Assembly: GCA_903921455.1 (NCBI GenBank)
Contig: CAIXPZ010000129.1
Location: 1-62,054 of the forward strand
Reading direction: 5' to 3'
DNA: 62,054 nucleotides
Origin: an uncultured Verrucomicrobia subdivision 3 bacterium
GTDB taxonomy: Bacteria > Verrucomicrobiota > Verrucomicrobiae > Limisphaerales > UBA11358
Position 1 is the stretch's first letter; the number at the start of each line of letters is the position of its first letter. This document shows positions 16,817 through 23,705 of the stretch, piece after piece. A program made the position numbers and the translations under genes. The notes under the pieces are model-generated. The model made no database searches, was not told the DNA's origin, and saw nothing but the letters and a program-made list of their open reading frames with translations.

Positions 16817-18550
16817 CTATAACGGGAATTCTCGGTTCTCATCTGGCATCACGACTTCGCGGTGGGCGGCAGTTTTTCCGGCAGATTTTAGTGCTGCCTC
16901 CGTTTTGACTTCGAATTTTTGCTCTGCCGGCTCCAGGGTTTTTTTGTTTGGAGGAAAGGCTGCTGCCGGCTCCGGTTTTTCCGGCTCAGAAATTATTTTT
17001 ATGTCCGCAATTGGTTTTTCCACTTCGTCGGTTTTAGGGTCTGCCAGCATTGTGCGTGGCGGCATGCGGTTCGCAAGCGCAAGCAGGGAAATGGACGAGG
17101 CGGCTTCGCGTTCTGCCTTTTCGATGCGCGCAAACTCGCCATAAATTTCCGTGAGCGTGGCTTCTTCGCGCAGCGGGAGCTCCTGGCCGGTGCCAGTGCG
17201 GAGGGCGAGAATAATGTCGTGGGCATTTATGGTGTCAAGCGGACGCGCGGGCACAAAGGCCGCCTCAACGCCGGCGACTTCGGTGACAAGTTGCGTGTGC
17301 GCAAGCGTGCGCAGGACCGATTGCGTGAGACGGCTGGGAATACCGAGCTCCGTCGAGAGCTGGAAAACGGTCGCGGGTCGCAGGCCGTTTTGAAAGCGCT
17401 GGCCAAGGCAGGTCATCAGTCGCAGCGCGACAAATTCGCGACCGCGCTGGTTAACGTTGTCGGCGAGGCGGTCCTGAAGATATGCGGCACGGTTCTGATA
17501 GGCGTAGGCAATCTGCACGCCGAACAACAGGATGACCCAGGAAAAATAAATGCCGGCCATAAACACCGGCAGCAGGTAAAGACTGCCGTAAATGGTGCTA
17601 TTGGTGAAGACGCGGGCGACAAATAGATAGCCGAAGACATTGTTCAAATGCCAGAGCGTGCCAGCCACCGCGCCGCCGACAAACGCGGCAGAAAACTTTA
17701 CCTTGGTGTTCGGCAACAGTTGATAAACAAAGGTGAATGCCAGCCACAACACCAAGAGCGGCAACAGTTGAAAAATAATTTTTCCAATCACAGGTGTAGA
17801 AGCGATGAAGTCCTTGGCCGACTGGAACTGCGAGCCGCCCGCCAGTCCGAGCGCGGTGATAAGCAACAGCGGGCCAAGCATGATGGCTGTCGAGTAGAGC
17901 TGGATTTGCGTGAGCCAATTGCGACCACGCGTGACGCCCCAGATGTCATTGAATGTCTCCTCGATGCGACCCAGCAGCGAGATGGCCACAAAAATCAGCA
18001 GCACCACGCCGGTGGCACCGAGGGCACCGCTCTGGGTTTTTTGCACGAATTCCCAGATTTGGCGCGCCATTTCCTTTTGGGCACTGAGGGGCACAACACT
18101 GATGGTGTTGGTGGAATTGATGGCGGCGACAATATTTGTTGAAACTTCATTCGTCCCGGAATTTTCCGGCGCAGCTTCCAATGTATTCGTGACGATGATT
18201 ATGGCGTGCTTGTCGGAGGCGACAACGTTCGTGCCTATGGTCGCAGGCGGAATCAGCGCGCTGGTCAGTTTTTCGATGGCGTGCTGGAATTGCTCCTCAC
18301 CTTGATTTTTCAGCAAACTACTAGTGACGCTCAAGGCGACAACAAGCAGCGGAATCAGCGCGATGAGCGTGGAATATGATAGTGCCGAGGCGCGCACAAG
18401 GCAGCGGTGGCGGACAAACTGCCGGATGACGAGCACCCAGAAATGCACGAAGCGTTCGAGCCGGTCTTCGAGCAAAAAAATTTCATCCTCCGCGTCGGCG
18501 GCGGCACCGGAAAGGATTTTGACGAGACGGGAAAACCGTTTGCTGACCAT
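16817..18550 (-). CDS. YihY/BrkB-family inner-membrane protein with extra C-terminal domain
   Basis: 577 residues. The BrkB signature LVRASALSYSTLIALIPLL lies near residue 50, and six or so membrane segments are spread to about residue 365 (VLLIFVAISLLGRIEETFND and WGVTRGRNWLTQ are typical). A loop of about 90 residues rich in Asn/Thr/Val between the first two segments is longer than in most relatives. Residues 380-480 look like a winged-helix domain (FQLSTELGIPSRLTQSVLRT), and the last 80 residues are Pro/Glu/Lys-rich and probably disordered. The old name ribonuclease BN for this family is an error; the real function is unknown. It is transcribed alone. Confidence 0.9.
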   Translation of the reverse strand: MVSKRFSRLVKILSGAAADAEDEIFLLEDRLERFVHFWVLVIRQFVRHRCLVRASALSYSTLIALIPLLVVALSVTSSLLKNQGEEQFQHAIEKLTSALIPPATIGTNVVASDKHAIIIVTNTLEAAPENSGTNEVSTNIVAAINSTNTISVVPLSAQKEMARQIWEFVQKTQSGALGATGVVLLIFVAISLLGRIEETFNDIWGVTRGRNWLTQIQLYSTAIMLGPLLLITALGLAGGSQFQSAKDFIASTPVIGKIIFQLLPLLVLWLAFTFVYQLLPNTKVKFSAAFVGGAVAGTLWHLNNVFGYLFVARVFTNSTIYGSLYLLPVFMAGIYFSWVILLFGVQIAYAYQNRAAYLQDRLADNVNQRGREFVALRLMTCLGQRFQNGLRPATVFQLSTELGIPSRLTQSVLRTLAHTQLVTEVAGVEAAFVPARPLDTINAHDIILALRTGTGQELPLREEATLTEIYGEFARIEKAEREAASSISLLALANRMPPRTMLADPKTDEVEKPIADIKIISEPEKPEPAAAFPPNKKTLEPAEQKFEVKTEAALKSAGKTAAHREVVMPDENREFPL

Positions 18551-19032
18551 GTTGCGGACACGCTAACAAAGCGCGGGGACAAGTCAACGGCACACGCAAA
18601 GGCATAACGCCGGCCCGCAAATCGCACAATACGGCAAACATCCGTAACCCATCGATAGAGTTTCTGGCTTGGGATCAGCCTGTTGCAAGTTTAAGTCCAG
18701 CCGAATGCAGCAAACATTACTTCCGCAAATTATATTGCCGAGCGACCAAAACAAGTTGCAGAGAGCGACGCGGCGAGAACTAACGACGTTATCAACACGG
18801 CAGATTCAGCCATAACAAAGGTCGTAGTAATATTCGGAAGAGGGCGGTTTCTTACGACAGATAAGGTCGGACTTCTTGAAGCTGCCTCTTGGAACGCTTT
18901 ATCTCGATTTTTTCAACCGCCGAGATTCTTTTGCCCGCTTGGTGGAATTCCGCGTCAATAGAGTATTTTTTCGAAACCGCGTGCTTCAGCCGGAATCGTC
19001 TCGTATCATCTGCTGGCTCTTGATTAATCCCT
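18551..19032 (+). other. 482-bp region with no convincing gene
   Basis: The stretch lies between two divergent genes, so it should hold both promoters. It is less GC-rich than its surroundings and has short open frames on both strands. The best is a 64-codon minus frame (18852-19046; its end reads RQLQEVRPYLS) that overlaps the start of the kinase gene; its composition is only weakly protein-like, so I do not call it. I see no terminator, tRNA or repeat. Confidence 0.5.
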
Positions 19033-20253
19033 ATGACTTCACCCATTGACCAAGCTCAACCGGCGATTGCTCCGGTTGTCACTAAACGCAACGATCTTGA
19101 AATTAAGGATGCCCAGCTCATTTTCGGATCGATCTGGCGGGAATTAGAGGCGGAATTTGGCCGCGAACAAATGCGTTTTCCCAAGGAGATTATCTTGCTG
19201 GGGGGGGCACCTGGGGCCGGCAAGGGCACCAACACATCCTTTATCGCCAAGGTGCGCGGTCTAACTTGCCAGCCTATCGTGATCAGTTCACTACTCAAAT
19301 CACCCGAGGCCCGGGCGTTAAAAGATGCTGGCAATATGGTCGGCGACCGGGATGTGATCGGGTTGGTTTTGCGCGAGTTGCTTCGGGCAGAGTATCATGA
19401 CGGGGTCATTCTGGATGGTTTCCCGCGCACTCATGTTCAAGTCGAGTGCCTAAAGCTGCTGGTGGATAAAATGCACGCATTGCGCCGTGAATTCTACACC
19501 ACGCCACTCAGCATTCATTTTCGCCAGCCCACCATCCACATCATGGTGCTATTCGTGGATGAGAAGGAATCCGTGGCCCGCCAACTGAAGCGCGGGCGCG
19601 AAACCAAGGCGCTTATGGAATTGGCAACGCGCACGGCCAACAGCCCGCTGCCGGAAGACCGTCCGACCGATCATGATGAATCGCTGGCCCGCCGCCGCTA
19701 TCGCGTATTCAAGGAGCAAACGTGGGAAGCCTTGCAATCACTGAAGGAGATTTTCCATTACCACTTCATCAACGCCCAAGGCCCGGTTGCGGAAGTGGAG
19801 GCCAACATTCTCCATGAGCTGGAATACCAAAGCACGCTAGAGCTCGACTCGCGCACGGTGGACCGGCTCCGGGGCGTGCCGGTGGCCAGCCAGATCATCA
19901 TCCACGCCCGGCAGGAATTGGTTAAACGGCTCGACAGCTACGAACTCGAACATGGTCCGCTGTTCGCCAAAGTTGTCATATTTATCGAGGAAAAGATCCT
20001 CCCGATTGTCTTGCGCCATGCCATTTCCGGCACGGCTCATATCAACACGGAAGACGAGCTGCTGAATGATCCGCTGGCTTTGGCCATGTTAATAGATGTA
20101 TTTTCGGAACGTGGCTATCACGCCGGCGTGGACATCCACCGGATTGAAATCCCCGACCGCATCGAACTCACTACCGGCAAACTGACATGCCGCACCAAGA
20201 AAGTGTTTCGAATTGAAATCCGGTTCCAAGGCTCGGAAATCCGGCGCGGCTGA
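19033..20253 (+). CDS. Adenylate-kinase-like nucleoside monophosphate kinase with unknown C-terminal domain
   Basis: 406 residues, about twice the length of a standard adenylate kinase. The kinase fold lies at about 45-255: P-loop LLGGAPGAGKGTN, the NMP-binding region with ISSLLKSPEA, DGFPRTHVQVECL (the DGFPR motif that grips ATP and substrate) and a lid region with RGRETKALMEL and DHDESLARRRYRVF. The last 140 residues (from LELDSRTVDRLRG) show mixed alpha/beta pattern and match nothing I recognise. The residues before 45 form a short helical extension. It probably phosphorylates a nucleoside monophosphate, AMP by default. It stands alone, so context gives no help. The main adenylate kinase of the cell is more likely another, shorter gene. 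Confidence 0.8.
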   Translation: MTSPIDQAQPAIAPVVTKRNDLEIKDAQLIFGSIWRELEAEFGREQMRFPKEIILLGGAPGAGKGTNTSFIAKVRGLTCQPIVISSLLKSPEARALKDAGNMVGDRDVIGLVLRELLRAEYHDGVILDGFPRTHVQVECLKLLVDKMHALRREFYTTPLSIHFRQPTIHIMVLFVDEKESVARQLKRGRETKALMELATRTANSPLPEDRPTDHDESLARRRYRVFKEQTWEALQSLKEIFHYHFINAQGPVAEVEANILHELEYQSTLELDSRTVDRLRGVPVASQIIIHARQELVKRLDSYELEHGPLFAKVVIFIEEKILPIVLRHAISGTAHINTEDELLNDPLALAMLIDVFSERGYHAGVDIHRIEIPDRIELTTGKLTCRTKKVFRIEIRFQGSEIRRG

Positions 20254-20254
20254 C

Positions 20255-20295
20255 GGAATCTTTGTTAGCGGGGTTCATCTGTCGAAAAAGATTCC
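20255..20295 (+). terminator. Weak hairpin right after the kinase gene
   Basis: GGAATCTTT (20255-20263) and AAAGATTCC (20287-20295) form a perfect 9-bp stem around a 23-base loop, starting two bases after the stop codon. There is no run of T after it, so an intrinsic terminator is doubtful; it could instead protect the 3' end of the message. Confidence 0.35.
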
Positions 20296-20512
20296 CCTGT
20301 CAAACCCAGAGGGCACACACTGCGCGAGTGCTTTGATCAAACGCAAAACCAATTTACCAGCGCTAACCCGCCAGTGAGCGGTTAAAAAATCGCAATGGAT
20401 GGTTGGTGTGTGGCTGCAGCTTATGAGACAAACAAACCGAGTCCGGTGGCGGTCGTTTCTTCAGCGGGGTTCCCCACCCCCACCTCCTTGGCGTCTGTCA
20501 CCGGACGCTCTG

Positions 20513-20839
20513 TTAGGCAAAGCGGGTTAAATCAATATTGCGTCCGCTGTTTTCGAGAATTTGGCGCAGTTTCGGATCAATAAATTTCTTTGCGGGTCCA
20601 CCAGCTATCGGGCGATCAGATTTTAGTCGAAATTTACCGTTCCCATCCGTTTCCACCAGACCGAGCTCCAAGAGTTGAGCCAAAGCGTTGTTAGCCCAAT
20701 GTGAGTCCTCTAAAAAGCGCTCCCGGCTTCCAGCCCGACGGGCAATCTCCATCACGTTAATGAGTTCATGGGGGAAATTGTTGAGATATTGCATCACGCA
20801 ATTCTCGTCCTCGCCAAAACTTAAGTCGTCTAATTTCAT
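20513..20839 (-). CDS. Small protein with a winged-helix-like fold
   Basis: 108 residues from ATG 20839. The centre reads as three helices and a short hairpin: CVMQYLNNFPHELINVMEIA, RRAGSRERFLEDSHWANNAL, AQLLELGLVETDGNGKFRL. This is the pattern of a winged helix-turn-helix domain, where the last piece is the wing. Many small bacterial proteins of this type bind DNA; I cannot name the family and no partner lies nearby. Four GTCTAA/GTCTAG words lie at and just upstream of its start codon (20828-20897), a possible autoregulatory site. It is monocistronic, flanked by DNA with no recognisable gene on either side. Confidence 0.7.
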   Translation of the reverse strand: MKLDDLSFGEDENCVMQYLNNFPHELINVMEIARRAGSRERFLEDSHWANNALAQLLELGLVETDGNGKFRLKSDRPIAGGPAKKFIDPKLRQILENSGRNIDLTRFA

Positions 20840-20897
20840 CAGCTGACTGTCTAATCATGATTTAATGGCATTCGGCAAAAATTGTCTAGTCGTCTAA
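20828..20897 (-). promoter_or_regulatory. Cluster of four GTCTAR words around the start of the winged-helix gene
   Basis: GTCTAAT occurs at 20828-20834 and 20849-20855, exactly 21 bases apart (two helical turns), flanking the start codon at 20839. GTCTAG at 20884-20889 and GTCTAA at 20892-20897 follow, eight bases apart. All four have the same orientation on the plus strand. They could be an operator for the small protein itself; the word is short enough that chance cannot be excluded. Confidence 0.3.
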
Positions 20898-21262
20898 CCG
20901 GCCAAGGCGATGCACTTTTGGGACATCGCTTGCCCAGCACCCAACCGGCGCGAACAGGGTTCCTCGTCAGGTTTTCGTGCGGTACCAAAGCCTTGCAACG
21001 CCTGGAATTTTAGCCGCCGCGACCCACCCCAAATCCAACTGGCCACTCCACCAATTTTCGCCGGGGTAGTTGGATTGCGGTTGCCGGCTAACGAATTAAA
21101 TATTTCTTGTCGGCAATATATTTTCCCTGACAATTAACCGCGCCGAGACGCTTGAAAAAGGATTGTGACGCAACGGCAATCAGTCTATTTAGTCTGCCGT
21201 GCATCAACCAAACCTACCGGCAGGGAAAACAGAGTTGACCGTTCGGGATATGTGAGGTGGCC
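20840..21262 (+). other. 423-bp region with no recognisable gene
   Basis: Upstream space of both the winged-helix gene (leftward) and the long MoxR operon (rightward), so it should contain both promoters. Frames of 75-79 codons exist on both strands (20910-21137 plus, 20894-21133 minus) but are rich in Pro, Arg, Cys and Ser without any domain pattern and are probably chance. The last part is AT-rich (AATTAAATATTTCTTG near 21090), a reasonable place for the operon promoter, but no clear -35/-10 pair can be fixed. GAGG at 21254-21257 is the ribosome-binding site of the next gene. Confidence 0.5.
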
Positions 21263-22660
21263 ATGAAACCCACCCATCCAGTCGCAATTCAGGCCTTCGC
21301 CCGCAAGGTGAAACTCCTGCTGACGCTGCGGGTCGTGGTGCGGATGGCCACCCTCTGGTTCTTCGTGTGGGGTGTCATTGTCCTGGCTTTGCGCATTTCC
21401 CAAGTGAAACAAGCCGAATGGCTCGCCCTCGGCATTTTTGGTTTCGTGCCCATCGCGATGCTGGCCGTCGGTCGGGAACGCCGCCGCCAACCCAGTCTTG
21501 CAAAACTTCGCGCAAACTATGATCGCATAAATGCATGCGGCGGGATCGTCATGTCCGAAGAGGCGGCGGACATGAGCGGGTGGCTAGGGCAACTACCAAA
21601 GGCAGTGGTGCCTAAAGTGAGCTGGCACAGCACGCCTTCGCTACTTTTGCTGGGACTGGCCGCAGTGTTCGCCGCGACAGCTCTGCTGCTGCCGGAACGG
21701 GTGACCCGGTTGGGAAATACTCATTCGCTGGAAATCAGTCCGATCATCGAACAGTTGCAAGCGGAGGTGAACACGCTCGCGCAGGAAAAAATCGTGGACG
21801 CGAAAAAAGCCAGGGAGTTGCAGCAGCAGTTATCGCAGCTTCAAAAAGATGCTTCCGGCTACGATCCCAACAAAACCTGGGAGGCGCTGGATCACGTCAA
21901 ACAAGCCAATGCCGATGCCGCCAAACAGGCGGCGGAGGAAGCCATCACTAAGACTGAATCCCTCGCGCAAGCCGAGACGCTTGCCAAGGCGATGCAGGCG
22001 GCAGCCGAGGCGGGAATGTCGGAAGCCACCGCTGCGCAAGCCGCACAAGATTTGGCCTCCCTATTAAACTCGGCCAAACTTGAAGCAGGTATTTTAAACG
22101 GCCAAATCCCACCGGAGCTGTTAGCCGGCCTCAACGGATTGAACAAGGAGCAAATGGAAAAACTGGCCAAGGCGCTAGAGTTGAATAAAAACTCCCTTGG
22201 CCTCACGGTCAGCAACCTGGCCAGTCTCAAGCTCATTGATCCAGCGATGCTTGCCAAATGCCAGAGCGCCGGACAATGCAACAATCCCGGAGCATTAGCC
22301 GATTATTTATCGCAATGCAAAGGCGGAAAATGTGATGACGAATTTCTATTTTCCTGGCTGGCACATCCCGGACGCGGCGGGCCGGGCGGCGGTGGGCCGG
22401 AGGCGCCGATGTCGTGGGACAATGACACTTCGGAAAAAGATCTGAAATTCCAGCCCCACGCGCTGCCGCCCGCGGCGAACCTCTCGGACGCGCAACTGGT
22501 CGGTGTGAGCAAATCCGCGCCGGAATTGGGTGGTGACGACCTGGTGGTCGGCCACGGCGCGCTGGATAAAACCGCCGCCAGCGGCGGCTCGGCGCAGATG
22601 CAAATCATTTTGCCGGAGCACCGGCAGGCGGTTCAAAACTTTTTCAAAAGGGACAATTAA
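21263..22660 (+). CDS. Membrane protein with long Ala/Gln-rich coiled coil, first gene of the MoxR operon
   Basis: 465 residues from ATG 21263, which has GAGG five bases upstream (GTG 21257 is in frame). Membrane segments at about 30-46, 52-70 and 126-145; then a long helical, Ala/Gln/Glu-rich region (about 155-300; NTLAQEKIVDAKKARELQQQ is typical) that should form a coiled coil in the periplasm. A Cys-containing part follows (CQSAGQCNN, SQCKGGKCDD at about 332-358), a Gly-rich turn (RGGPGGGGP) and a C-terminal segment ending QAVQNFFKRDN. I do not recognise the family. Genes of similar layout precede MoxR in some planctomycete and verrucomicrobial operons, which suggests a scaffold for the ATPase/vWA machine; that is context only. 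Confidence 0.75.
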   Translation: MKPTHPVAIQAFARKVKLLLTLRVVVRMATLWFFVWGVIVLALRISQVKQAEWLALGIFGFVPIAMLAVGRERRRQPSLAKLRANYDRINACGGIVMSEEAADMSGWLGQLPKAVVPKVSWHSTPSLLLLGLAAVFAATALLLPERVTRLGNTHSLEISPIIEQLQAEVNTLAQEKIVDAKKARELQQQLSQLQKDASGYDPNKTWEALDHVKQANADAAKQAAEEAITKTESLAQAETLAKAMQAAAEAGMSEATAAQAAQDLASLLNSAKLEAGILNGQIPPELLAGLNGLNKEQMEKLAKALELNKNSLGLTVSNLASLKLIDPAMLAKCQSAGQCNNPGALADYLSQCKGGKCDDEFLFSWLAHPGRGGPGGGGPEAPMSWDNDTSEKDLKFQPHALPPAANLSDAQLVGVSKSAPELGGDDLVVGHGALDKTAASGGSAQMQIILPEHRQAVQNFFKRDN

Positions 22661-22664
22661 TATT

Positions 22665-23705
22665 ATGCCTGAAACCATTCTCACCCCCGAAGAATTGAAA
22701 CCCGCCGCCGATCTGGCGCGTAAAACCCTTGAACAGCTCGACCGCATTTTGCTTGGCCGCGCTGAAGTCCACCGGCTGGTGCTGATCGGCATCCTTGCCC
22801 GCGGCCATATTTTGCTGGAAGGCCTGCCGGGTCTCGGCAAGACCGCACTCGTCAAAACCGTTGGCCAGATTCTCAAACTGGATTTCAAGCGCATCCAATT
22901 CACGCCCGACCTAATGCCGGGGGATGTGCTCGGCACGCACATTTTGCAGGAAACCAGCTTGGGCAAACGCGAACTCATTTTTCAACCCGGTCCGGTGTTC
23001 ACCAACATTCTGCTGGCTGATGAAATCAACCGCGCTTCGCCGAAGACGCAGTCGGCCATGTTGGAAACCATGCAGGAAAATTGCGTGACGCTACTGGGCA
23101 CCACGCGGCCCCTTCCGCAGCCGTTCTTCGTGCTGGCCAGCCAGAACCCCATTGAACTGGAGGGAACTTACCCATTACCGGAAGCGCAACTGGATCGTTT
23201 TCTGTTCCGCCTGTTGTTTGACAACGTGGACGCGGAAGTGCTCGACCAGATTATTTCCGAACGCAGACGCGGCGAACTGCCGGCGCCGACGTGGCAAATG
23301 GAGCGCAGCGAACTGGAAACGATTTTCCAAACCATGGGGCGGATTTATCTGCCACGCCCGGTTTCGCGCTACATCGCCCGGCTGGTTTCAGCCACGCATC
23401 CCGGCAGCGCGGAGGCGACGGCGGCGGTGAATCAATACGTCAGCTACGGCGCCTCGCCGCGCGCAGCCATTGCCATCGCCGAAGCGGCGCGGGCACACGC
23501 GTTGGTGAACGGCCGGCCCAGCGTGGGCTTCGAGGACGTGAAGGTCGTGGTGCAACCGGTGTTGAATCATCGTTTGATCTTGAATTATCAAGCACGCTTT
23601 GACCGCCTGACCACGTCCAAGCTGGTGGCGGAACTGGTGGGTCAGCTGGACGAGACGGGCTTGAACCTGCCGAAGGATGTGGAACTGAAAGGGAATGCAA
23701 AATGA
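22665..23705 (+). CDS. MoxR-family AAA+ ATPase
   Basis: 346 residues from ATG 22665, four bases after the previous stop; the longer frame upstream is an artefact of the neighbouring gene. Walker A LEGLPGLGKTALVKT (about residues 46-60), MoxR-typical RIQFTPDLMPGDVLG, Walker B ILLADEINRASPKTQ, sensor 1 VLASQNPIELEGTYPLPEAQ and the C-terminal lid with SPRAAIAIAEAARAHAL and VGFEDVKVV. All key residues are present and the length is normal. MoxR proteins act as chaperones that assemble or activate partner complexes together with vWA proteins, which occur downstream in this same operon (DUF58, BatA-like, double-vWA). Its stop overlaps the next start as ATGA. Confidence 0.95.
   Translation: MPETILTPEELKPAADLARKTLEQLDRILLGRAEVHRLVLIGILARGHILLEGLPGLGKTALVKTVGQILKLDFKRIQFTPDLMPGDVLGTHILQETSLGKRELIFQPGPVFTNILLADEINRASPKTQSAMLETMQENCVTLLGTTRPLPQPFFVLASQNPIELEGTYPLPEAQLDRFLFRLLFDNVDAEVLDQIISERRRGELPAPTWQMERSELETIFQTMGRIYLPRPVSRYIARLVSATHPGSAEATAAVNQYVSYGASPRAAIAIAEAARAHALVNGRPSVGFEDVKVVVQPVLNHRLILNYQARFDRLTTSKLVAELVGQLDETGLNLPKDVELKGNAK

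Noticed and set aside
18852..19046. 64-codon minus frame ending RQLQEVRPYLS
   Set aside because: Overlaps the start of the kinase gene, has no recognisable domain and no ribosome-binding site; only weakly protein-like.
20441..20506. Inverted repeat GTCCGGTG/CACCGGAC with a 50-base loop
   Set aside because: Only 8 bp and the loop is long; no sign of a known riboswitch or transposon end.
20894..21137. Open frames of 75-79 codons on both strands before the MoxR operon
   Set aside because: Composition is not protein-like and the two frames are each other's shadow; treated as chance.
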